DNA from: Megachile rotundata
Lineage: Eukaryota; Arthropoda; Insecta; Hymenoptera; Megachilidae
Assembly: GCF_050947335.1 (NCBI RefSeq)
Contig: NC_134983.1
Location: forward strand, 434,001-498,000
DNA: 64,000 nucleotides
Direction: 5' to 3'
Shown: positions 48,190 through 62,030 of the stretch, piece after piece
How positions within the stretch are numbered: the stretch's first letter is position 1
How the letters are laid out: each line of letters begins with the position of its first letter
Program-made: the position numbers and the translations under genes
The notes under the pieces: model-generated
Databases searched by the model: none
Told to the model about the DNA's origin: nothing
Seen by the model: only the letters and a program-made list of their open reading frames with translations

Positions 48190-49790
48190 CACACGATCAC
48201 ACGATCACACGATCACACAATCACACATTCACACAATCACACAATCACACCATCACACAATCACACAATCACACATTCACACAATCACGCAATCACAATC
48301 ACGCAATCACAATCACGCAATCACACAATCACGGTCACACAATCACGGTCACTCAATCACGGTCACTCAATCACGGACACACAATCACACAGTCACACAA
48401 TCACTCAATCACACAATCACACAATCACACAATCACACAATCACACAATAACAATCACACAATCACACAATCACGGTCACACAATCACACAATCACGGTC
48501 ACACAATCACGGTCACACAATCACGGTCACACAATCACGGTCACACAATCACGGTCACACAACCACACAATCACACAATCACACAATCACACAATCACAC
48601 AGTCATACAATCACACAATCACGCAATCACACAATCACACAATCACACAATCACACAATCACACAATCACACGAGCACACAATCACACAATCACACAATC
48701 ACACAATCACACAGTCACACAATCACACAATCACAATCACGCAATCACACAATCACGGTCACACAATCACGGTCACTCAATCGCGGTCACTCAATCACGG
48801 ACACACAATCACGCAATCACACAATCACACAATCACACAATCACACAATCACACGATCACACGATCACACGATCACACGATCACACGATCACACAATCAC
48901 ACATTCACACAATCACACAATCACACCATCACACAATCACACAATCACGCAATCACACAATCACACAATCACACAATCACACAATCACACGAGCACACAA
49001 TCACACAATCACACAATCACACAATCACACAGTCACACAATCACACAATCACAATCACGCAATCACACAATCACGGTCACGCAATCACGGTCACTCAATC
49101 ACGGTCACTCAATCACGGACACACAATCACACAGTCACACAATCACTCAATCACACAATCACACAATCACAAAATCACAAGATCACACAATCACACAATC
49201 ACACAATCACACAGTCACACAATCACACAACCACACAATCACTCAAGCACGCAGTCACAATCACACAATCACACAATCACACAATCACACGATCACACGA
49301 TCACACGATCACACGATCACACGATCACACGATCACACAATCACACATTCACACAATCACACAATCACACCATCACACAATCACACAATCACACATTCAC
49401 ACAATCACGCAATCACAATCACGCAATCACAATCACGCAATCACACAATCACGGTCACGCAATCACGGTCACTCAATCACGGTCACTCAATCACGGACAC
49501 ACAATCACACAGTCACACAATCACTCAATCATACAATCACACAATCACACAATCACACAATAACAATCACACAATCACACAATCACACAATCAAACAATC
49601 ACACAATCACACAATCACACAATCACACAATCACACAATCACATAATCACACAACCACACAACCACACAATCACACAATCACACAATCACACAATCACAC
49701 AATCACACAATCACTCAATCACACAATCACACAATCACAAAATCACAAGATCACACAATCACACAATCACACAATCACACAGTCACACAG
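48190..49790. repeat. 1.86-kb tandem, copy 2, shortened by a 230-base deletion
   Basis: This repeats the first copy up to acagtc at 49,779, where the next unit is again acagtc (49,787). In the related stretch at 57,313 the two acagtc sites are 230 bases apart (57,313 and 57,543), with actcaagc, acgcagtc, a CGATC run and acattc between them. The deletion ends fall in identical acagtc units, so exchange between them is the simplest origin. Confidence 0.85.
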
Positions 49791-49805
49791 TCACACAATC
49801 ACACA

Positions 49806-49994
49806 ACCACACAATCACACAATCACACAATCACACAATCACACAATCACACAATCACACAATCACACAATCACACAATCACACAATCACACAATCACAC
49901 AATCACACAATCACACAATCACACAATCACACAATCACACAATCACACAATCACACAATCACACAATCACACAATCACACAATCACACAATCAC
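49806..49994. repeat. Expanded perfect octamer run, 19 units longer than its counterparts
   Basis: From acaacc (49,803) to acactc (49,995) is 192 bases with no variant. The same interval is 40 bases in the counterparts at 57,567-57,607 and 30,351-30,391. The surplus is 152 bases, exactly 19 octamers. It lies just after the 230-base deletion, so the two changes may have been one event or close neighbours. Confidence 0.9.
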
Positions 49995-49999
49995 ACACT

Positions 50000-51390
50000 C
50001 ACACAATCACACAGACACAATCACACAATCACAATCACACAATCACAATCACACAATCACACAATCACACAATCACACAATCACACAATCACACAATCAC
50101 ACAATCACACAATCACACAATCACACAATCACACAATCACACAATCACACAATCACACAATCACACAATCACACAATCACACAATCACACAATCACACAA
50201 TCACACAATCACACAATCACACAATCACACAATCACACAATCACACAATCACACAAGCACACAATCACTCAATCACACAATCACACAATCACACAATCTC
50301 ACTATCACACAATCACACAATCACGCAATCACACAATCACACAATTACTCAGTCACACAATCACACAATCACACAATCACAATCGCACAATCACAATTAC
50401 ACAATCACACAATCACACAATCACAATCACACAGTCACACAATCTCAATCACGCAATCACACAATCACGATCACACAATCACACAATCACACAATCACAC
50501 AATCACACAATCACACAATCACACAATCACACAATCACAAACTCACACAATCACACAATCACAATCACACAATCACAATCACACAATCACACAATCACAC
50601 AATCACACAATCACACAATCACACAATCACGGTCACACAATCACGGTCACTCAATCACGGTCACACCATCACGGTCACAAAATCACGGTCACACAATCAC
50701 GGTCACACAATCACACAATCACACAATCACACAATCACACAATCACACAATCACACAATCACACAATCACTCAATCACACAATAACACACTCACACAATA
50801 ACACACTCACACAATCACACAGTCACAATCACACAATCACGATCGCACAACCACACAATCACACAAACACACAATCACACAATCAGACAATCACACAATC
50901 ACACAATCACACAATCACACAATCACACAATCACACAATCACACAATCACACAATCACACAATCACACAATCACACAATCACACAATCACACAATCACAA
51001 TCGCACAATCACAATTACACAATCACACAATCACACAATCACAGTTACACAGTCACACAATCTCAATCACGCAATCACACAATCACGATCACACAATCAC
51101 ACAATCACACAATCACACAATCACACAATCAGACAATCACACAATCACACAATCACACAATCACACAATCACAAACTCACACAATCACACAATCACAATC
51201 ACACAATCACAATCACACAATCACACAATCACACAATCACACAATCACACAATCACACAATCACACAATCACGGTCACACAATCACGGTCACTCAATCAC
51301 GGTCACACAATCACGGTCACAAAATCACGGTCACACAATCACGGTCACACAATCACACAATCACACAATCACACAATCACACAATCACAC
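50000..51390. repeat. 1.49-kb internal tandem, copy 1
   Basis: Compared with 51,493-52,880 the offset is 1,498 at acactc, then 1,490 at aataacacac (50,781/52,271) and acagttac (51,041/52,531). Copy 1 carries one aataacacactc pair, because it fuses at about 51,360-51,391 to aatcagac; copy 2 carries a second pair at 52,929. The same fusion is present at 59,019, so it predates the 7.53-kb duplication. Confidence 0.82.
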
Positions 51391-53537
51391 AATCAGACAA
51401 TCACACAATCACACAATCACACAATCACACAGTCACACAGTCACACAATCACACAACCACACAATCACACAATCACACAATCACACAATCACACACTCAC
51501 ACAATCACACAGACACAATCACACAATCACAATCACACAATCACAATCACACAATCACACAATCACACAATCACACAATCACACAATCACACAATCACAC
51601 AATCACACAATCACACAATCACACAATCACACAATCACACAATCACACAATCACACAATCACACAATCACACAATCACACAATCACACAATCACACAATC
51701 ACACAATCACACAATCACACAATCACACAATCACACAATCACACAAGCACACAATCACTCAATCACACAATCACACAATCACACAATCTCACTATCACAC
51801 AATCACACAATCACGCAATCATACAAACACACAATTACTCAGTCACACAATCACACAATCACACAATCACAATCGCACAATCACAATTACACAATCACAC
51901 AATCACACAATCACAATCACACAGTCACACAATCTCAATCACGCAATCACACAATCACGATCACACAATCACACAATCACACAATCACACAATCACACAA
52001 TCACACAATCACACAATCACACAATCACAAACTCACACAATCACACAATCACAATCACACAATCACAATCACACAATCACACAATCACACAATCACACAA
52101 TCACACAATCACACAATCACGGTCACACAATCACGGTCACTCAATCACGGTCACACCATCACGGTCACAAAATCACGGTCACACAATCACGGTCACACAA
52201 TCACACAATCACACAATCACACAATCACACAATCACACAATCACACAATCACACAATCACTCAATCACACAATAACACACTCACACAATAACACACTCAC
52301 ACAATCACACAGTCACAATCACACAATCACGATCGCACAACCACACAATCACACAAACACACAATCACACAATCAGACAATCACACAATCACACAATCAC
52401 ACAATCACACAATCACACAATCACACAATCACACAATCACACAATCACACAATCACACAATCACACAATCACACAATCACACAATCACAATCGCACAATC
52501 ACAATTACACAATCACACAATCACACAATCACAGTTACACAGTCACACAATCTCAATCACGCAATCACACAATCACGATCACACAATCACACAATCACAC
52601 AATCACACAATCACACAATCACACAATCACACAATCACACAATCACACAATCACACAATCACACAATCACACAATCACAAACTCACACAATCACACAATC
52701 ACAATCACACAATCACAATCACACAATCACACAATCACACAATCACACAATCACACAATCACACAATCACACAATCACGGTCACACAATCACGGTCACTC
52801 AATCACGGTCACACAATCACGGTCACAAAATCACGGTCACACAATCACGGTCACACAATCACACAATCACACAATCACACAATCACACAATCACACAATC
52901 ACACAATCACACAATCACTCAATCACACAATAACACACTCACACAATAACACACTCACACAATCACACAGTCACAATCACACAATCACGATCGCACAACC
53001 ACACAATCACACAAACACACAATCACACAATCAGACAATCACACAATCACACAATCACACAATCACACAATCACACAATCACACAATCACACAATCACAC
53101 AAGCACACAATCACTCAACCACACAATCACACAATCACACAATCACACTATCACACAATCACACAATCACACAATCACAATCGCACAATCACAATTACAC
53201 AATCACACAATCACACAATCACACAATCACACAATCACAATCACACAGTCACACAATCTCAATCACGCAATCACACAATCACGATCACACAATCACACAA
53301 TCACACAATCACACAATCACACAATCACACAATCACACAATCACACAATCACACAATCACACAATCACACAATCACACAATCACACCATCACACAATCAC
53401 ACAGTCACACAATCACACAATCACACAATCACACAGTCACACAATCACGATTACACAATCACAATCACACGATCACAATCACACAATCACACAGTCACAC
53501 AATCACACAATCACAATCACGCAATCACACAATCACG
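51391..53537. repeat. 1.49-kb internal tandem, copy 2, and extension to the cassette
   Basis: This stretch follows 30,289-32,411 marker for marker. The double substitution atacaaacac at 51,821 is found again at 59,457 but not in the copy at 50,334, so it arose before the 7.53-kb duplication and after the 1.49-kb one. aataacacactc pairs lie at 52,271 and 52,929. A perfect run with accatc leads into acgattac and the cassette. Confidence 0.82.
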
Positions 53538-54388
53538 ATGACACAATCGCGATCACACAATCACGGTCACACAATCACGGTCACACAATCACACAATCAC
53601 ACAATCACACAATCACACAATCACACAATCACACAATCACACAATCACACAATCACACAATCACACAATCACACAATCACACAATCACACAATCACACAA
53701 TCACACAATCACACCATCACTCAATCACACAATCACACAATCACACAATCACACAATCACACAATCACACAATCACAATCGCACAATCACAATTACACAA
53801 TCACACAATCACACAATCACACAATCACACAATCACACAATCACACAATCACACACTCACACAATCACACAGACACAATCACACAATCACAATCACACAA
53901 TCACACAATCACACAATCACACAATCACTCAGTCACACAATCACACAATCACACAATCACACAATCACACAATCACACAATCACACAATCACACAATCAC
54001 ACAGTCACACAGTCACACAATCACACAACCACACAATCACACAATCACACAATCACACAATCACGCACTCACTAAATCACACAGACACAATCACACAATC
54101 ACAATCACACAATCACAATCACACAATCACAATCACACAATCACACAATCACACAATCACACAATCACACAATCACACAATCACACAATCGCACAATCAC
54201 ACAATCACACAATCACACAATCACACAATCACACAATCACACAATCACACAATCACACAATCACACAATCACACAATCACACAATCACACAATCACAATC
54301 ACACAATCACAATCACACAATCACAATCACACAATCACAATCACACAATCACAACCACACAATCACAATCACACAATCACACAATCAC

Positions 54389-57300
54389 ACAGTCACACAA
54401 TCACACAATCACAATCACGCAATCACACAATCACGGTCACACAATCACGGTCACTCAATCGCGGTCACTCAATCACGGACACACAATCACGCAATCACAC
54501 AATCACACAATCACACAATCACACAATCACACGATCACACGATCACACGATCACACGATCACACGATCACACAATCACACATTCACACAATCACACAATC
54601 ACACCATCACACAATCACACAATCACGCAATCACACAATCACACAATCACACAATCACACAATCACACGAGCACACAATCACACAATCACACAATCACAC
54701 AATCACACAGTCACACAATCACACAATCACAATCACGCAATCACACAATCACGGTCACGCAATCACGGTCACTCAATCACGGTCACTCAATCACGGACAC
54801 ACAATCACACAGTCACACAATCACTCAATCACACAATCACACAATCACAAAATCACAAGATCACACAATCACACAATCACACAATCACACAGTCACACAA
54901 TCACACAACCACACAATCACTCAAGCACGCAGTCACAATCACACAATCACACAATCACACAATCACACGATCACACGATCACACGATCACACGATCACAC
55001 GATCACACGATCACACAATCACACATTCACACAATCACACAATCACACCATCACACAATCACACAATCACACATTCACACAATCACGCAATCACAATCAC
55101 GCAATCACAATCACGCAATCACACAATCACGGTCACGCAATCACGGTCACTCAATCACGGTCACTCAATCACGGACACACAATCACACAGTCACACAATC
55201 ACTCAATCATACAATCACACAATCACACAATCACACAATAACAATCACACAATCACACAATCACACAATCAAACAATCACACAATCACACAATCACACAA
55301 TCACACAATCACACAATCACATAATCACACAACCACACAACCACACAATCACACAATCACACAATCACACAATCACACAATCACACAATCACTCAATCAC
55401 ACAATCACACAATCACAAAATCACAAGATCACACAATCACACAATCACACAATCACACAGTCACACAATCACACAACCACACAATCACTCAAGCACGCAG
55501 TCACAATCACACAATCACACAATCACACAATCACACGATCACACGATCACACGATCACACGATCACACGATCACACGATCACACAATCACACATTCACAC
55601 AATCACACAATCACACCATCACACAATCACACAATCACACAATCACACAATCAGACAATCACACAATCACACAATCACACAATCACACAGTCACACAGTC
55701 ACACAATCACACAACCACACAATCACACGATCACACGATCACACGATCACACAATCACACATTCACACAATCACACAATCACACCATCACACAATCACAC
55801 AATCACACATTCACACAATCACGCAATCACAATCACGCAATCACAATCACGCAATCACACAATCACGGTCACACAATCACGGTCACTCAATCACGGTCAC
55901 TCAATCACGGACACACAATCACACAGTCACACAATCACTCAATCACACAATCACACAATCACACAATCACACAATCACACAATAACAATCACACAATCAC
56001 ACAATCACGGTCACACAATCACACAATCACGGTCACACAATCACGGTCACACAATCACGGTCACACAATCACGGTCACACAATCACGGTCACACAACCAC
56101 ACAATCACACAATCACACAATCACACAATCACACAGTCATACAATCACACAATCACGCAATCACACAATCACACAATCACACAATCACACAATCACACAA
56201 TCACACGAGCACACAATCACACAATCACACAATCACACAATCACACAGTCACACAATCACACAATCACAATCACGCAATCACACAATCACGGTCACACAA
56301 TCACGGTCACTCAATCGCGGTCACTCAATCACGGACACACAATCACGCAATCACACAATCACACAATCACACAATCACACAATCACACGATCACACGATC
56401 ACACGATCACACGATCACACGATCACACAATCACACATTCACACAATCACACAATCACACCATCACACAATCACACAATCACGCAATCACACAATCACAC
56501 AATCACACAATCACACAATCACACGAGCACACAATCACACAATCACACAATCACACAATCACACAGTCACACAATCACACAATCACAATCACGCAATCAC
56601 ACAATCACGGTCACGCAATCACGGTCACTCAATCACGGTCACTCAATCACGGACACACAATCACACAGTCACACAATCACTCAATCACACAATCACACAA
56701 TCACAAAATCACAAGATCACACAATCACACAATCACACAATCACACAGTCACACAATCACACAACCACACAATCACTCAAGCACGCAGTCACAATCACAC
56801 AATCACACAATCACACAATCACACGATCACACGATCACACGATCACACGATCACACGATCACACGATCACACAATCACACATTCACACAATCACACAATC
56901 ACACCATCACACAATCACACAATCACACATTCACACAATCACGCAATCACAATCACGCAATCACAATCACGCAATCACACAATCACGGTCACGCAATCAC
57001 GGTCACTCAATCACGGTCACTCAATCACGGACACACAATCACACAGTCACACAATCACTCAATCATACAATCACACAATCACACAATCACACAATAACAA
57101 TCACACAATCACACAATCACACAATCAAACAATCACACAATCACACAATCACACAATCACACAATCACACAATCACATAATCACACAACCACACAACCAC
57201 ACAATCACACAATCACACAATCACACAATCACACAATCACACAATCACTCAATCACACAATCACACAATCACAAAATCACAAGATCACACAATCACACAA

Positions 57301-60300
57301 TCACACAATCACACAGTCACACAATCACACAACCACACAATCACTCAAGCACGCAGTCACAATCACACAATCACACAATCACACAATCACACGATCACAC
57401 GATCACACGATCACACGATCACACGATCACACGATCACACAATCACACATTCACACAATCACACAATCACACCATCACACAATCACACAATCACACAATC
57501 ACACAATCAGACAATCACACAATCACACAATCACACAATCACACAGTCACACAGTCACACAATCACACAACCACACAATCACACAATCACACAATCACAC
57601 AATCACACACTCACACAATCACACAGACACAATCACACAATCACAATCACACAATCACAATCACACAATCACACAATCACACAATCACACAATCACACAA
57701 TCACACAATCACACAATCACACAATCACACAATCACACAATCACACAATCACACAATCACACAATCACACAATCACACAATCACACAATCACACAATCAC
57801 ACAATCACACAATCACACAATCACACAATCACACAATCACACAATCACACAATCACACAATCACACAATCACACAAGCACACAATCACTCAATCACACAA
57901 TCACACAATCACACAATCTCACTATCACACAATCACACAATCACGCAATCACACAATCACACAATTACTCAGTCACACAATCACACAATCACACAATCAC
58001 AATCGCACAATCACAATTACACAATCACACAATCACACAATCACAATCACACAGTCACACAATCTCAATCACGCAATCACACAATCACGATCACACAATC
58101 ACACAATCACACAATCACACAATCACACAATCACACAATCACACAATCACACAATCACACAATCACAAACTCACACAATCACACAATCACAATCACACAA
58201 TCACAATCACACAATCACACAATCACACAATCACACAATCACACAATCACACAATCACGGTCACACAATCACGGTCACTCAATCACGGTCACACCATCAC
58301 GGTCACAAAATCACGGTCACACAATCACGGTCACACAATCACACAATCACACAATCACACAATCACACAATCACACAATCACACAATCACACAATCACTC
58401 AATCACACAATAACACACTCACACAATAACACACTCACACAATCACACAGTCACAATCACACAATCACGATCGCACAACCACACAATCACACAAACACAC
58501 AATCACACAATCAGACAATCACACAATCACACAATCACACAATCACACAATCACACAATCACACAATCACACAATCACACAATCACACAATCACACAATC
58601 ACACAATCACACAATCACACAATCACAATCGCACAATCACAATTACACAATCACACAATCACACAATCACAGTTACACAGTCACACAATCTCAATCACGC
58701 AATCACACAATCACGATCACACAATCACACAATCACACAATCACACAATCACACAATCAGACAATCACACAATCACACAATCACACAATCACACAATCAC
58801 AAACTCACACAATCACACAATCACAATCACACAATCACAATCACACAATCACACAATCACACAATCACACAATCACACAATCACACAATCACACAATCAC
58901 GGTCACACAATCACGGTCACTCAATCACGGTCACACAATCACGGTCACAAAATCACGGTCACACAATCACGGTCACACAATCACACAATCACACAATCAC
59001 ACAATCACACAATCACACAATCAGACAATCACACAATCACACAATCACACAATCACACAGTCACACAGTCACACAATCACACAACCACACAATCACACAA
59101 TCACACAATCACACAATCACACACTCACACAATCACACAGACACAATCACACAATCACAATCACACAATCACAATCACACAATCACACAATCACACAATC
59201 ACACAATCACACAATCACACAATCACACAATCACACAATCACACAATCACACAATCACACAATCACACAATCACACAATCACACAATCACACAATCACAC
59301 AATCACACAATCACACAATCACACAATCACACAATCACACAATCACACAATCACACAATCACACAATCACACAATCACACAAGCACACAATCACTCAATC
59401 ACACAATCACACAATCACACAATCTCACTATCACACAATCACACAATCACGCAATCATACAAACACACAATTACTCAGTCACACAATCACACAATCACAC
59501 AATCACAATCGCACAATCACAATTACACAATCACACAATCACACAATCACAATCACACAGTCACACAATCTCAATCACGCAATCACACAATCACGATCAC
59601 ACAATCACACAATCACACAATCACACAATCACACAATCACACAATCACACAATCACACAATCACACAATCACAAACTCACACAATCACACAATCACAATC
59701 ACACAATCACAATCACACAATCACACAATCACACAATCACACAATCACACAATCACACAATCACGGTCACACAATCACGGTCACTCAATCACGGTCACAC
59801 CATCACGGTCACAAAATCACGGTCACACAATCACGGTCACACAATCACACAATCACACAATCACACAATCACACAATCACACAATCACACAATCACACAA
59901 TCACTCAATCACACAATAACACACTCACACAATAACACACTCACACAATCACACAGTCACAATCACACAATCACGATCGCACAACCACACAATCACACAA
60001 ACACACAATCACACAATCAGACAATCACACAATCACACAATCACACAATCACACAATCACACAATCACACAATCACACAATCACACAATCACACAATCAC
60101 ACAATCACACAATCACACAATCACACAATCACAATCGCACAATCACAATTACACAATCACACAATCACACAATCACAGTTACACAGTCACACAATCTCAA
60201 TCACGCAATCACACAATCACGATCACACAATCACACAATCACACAATCACACAATCACACAATCACACAATCACACAATCACACAATCACACAATCACAC

Positions 60301-62030
60301 AATCACAAACTCACACAATCACACAATCACAATCACACAATCACAATCACACAATCACACAATCACACAATCACACAATCACACAATCACACAATCACAC
60401 AATCACGGTCACACAATCACGGTCACTCAATCACGGTCACACAATCACGGTCACAAAATCACGGTCACACAATCACGGTCACACAATCACACAATCACAC
60501 AATCACACAATCACACAATCACACAATCACACAATCACACAATCACTCAATCACACAATAACACACTCACACAATAACACACTCACACAATCACACAGTC
60601 ACAATCACACAATCACGATCGCACAACCACACAATCACACAAACACACAATCACACAATCAGACAATCACACAATCACACAATCACACAATCACACAATC
60701 ACACAATCACACAATCACACAATCACACAAGCACACAATCACTCAACCACACAATCACACAATCACACAATCACACTATCACACAATCACACAATCACAC
60801 AATCACAATCGCACAATCACAATTACACAATCACACAATCACACAATCACACAATCACACAATCACACAATCACAATCACACAGTCACACAATCTCAATC
60901 ACGCAATCACACAATCACGATCACACAATCACACAATCACACAATCACACAATCACACAATCACACAATCACACAATCACACAATCACACAATCACACAA
61001 TCACACAATCACACAATCACACCATCACACAATCACACAGTCACACAATCACACAATCACACAATCACACAGTCACACAATCACGATTACACAATCACAA
61101 TCACACGATCACAATCACACAATCACACAGTCACACAATCACACAATCACAATCACGCAATCACACAATCACGATGACACAATCGCGATCACACAATCAC
61201 GGTCACACAATCACGGTCACACAATCACACAATCACACAATCACACAATCACACAATCACACAATCACACAATCACACAATCACACAATCACACAATCAC
61301 ACAATCACACAATCACACAATCACACAATCACACAATCACACAATCACACCATCACTCAATCACACAATCACACAATCACACAATCACACAATCACACAA
61401 TCACACAATCACAATCGCACAATCACAATTACACAATCACACAATCACACAATCACACAATCACACAATCACACAATCACACAATCACACACTCACACAA
61501 TCACACAGACACAATCACACAATCACAATCACACAATCACACAATCACACAATCACACAATCACTCAGTCACACAATCACACAATCACACAATCACACAA
61601 TCACACAATCACACAATCACACAATCACACAATCACACAGTCACACAGTCACACAATCACACAACCACACAATCACACAATCACACAATCACACAATCAC
61701 GCACTCACACAATCACACAGACACAATCACACAATCACAATCACACAATCACAATCACACAATCACAATCACACAATCACACAATCACACAATCACACAA
61801 TCACACAATCACACAATCACACAATCGCACAATCACACAATCACACAATCACACAATCACACAATCACACAATCACACAATCACACAATCACACAATCAC
61901 ACAATCACACAATCACACAATCACACAATCACAATCACACAATCACAATCACACAATCACAATCACACAATCACAATCACACAATCACAACCACACAATC
62001 ACAATCACACAATCACACAATCACACAATC
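54389..62030. repeat. 7.53-kb tandem duplication, copy 2
   Basis: The junction lies at about 54,370-54,389: the left side reads like 61,990-62,020 (acaacc composite, then composites) and the right side like 46,855 (acagtc, acgc unit, acggtc). This copy keeps the 230 bases lost at 49,779 and the short 40-base run, so it is nearer the ancestral state there. The cassette at 61,174 is followed by about 16 perfect octamers, as at 53,538. One unit differs in copy 1: actaaatc near 54,070 against acacaatc at about 61,706. Confidence 0.87.

Larger units (their letters stand above)
46855..54388. repeat. 7.53-kb tandem duplication, copy 1
   Basis: Markers at exactly 7,534 bases apart cover the first 2.9 kb: acagtc 46,855/54,389, aataac 47,703/55,237, aacc 48,179/55,713 and atacaa 49,531/57,065. 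After the deletion at 49,779 and the run expansion that follows it, offsets are 7,612, 7,628, 7,644 and 7,636 (acactc 49,995/57,607, aataac 50,781/58,409 and 52,271/59,915, cassette atg 53,538/61,174). It contains a 1.49-kb internal tandem (acactc 49,995/51,493, acagtt 51,041/52,531). Confidence 0.88.
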
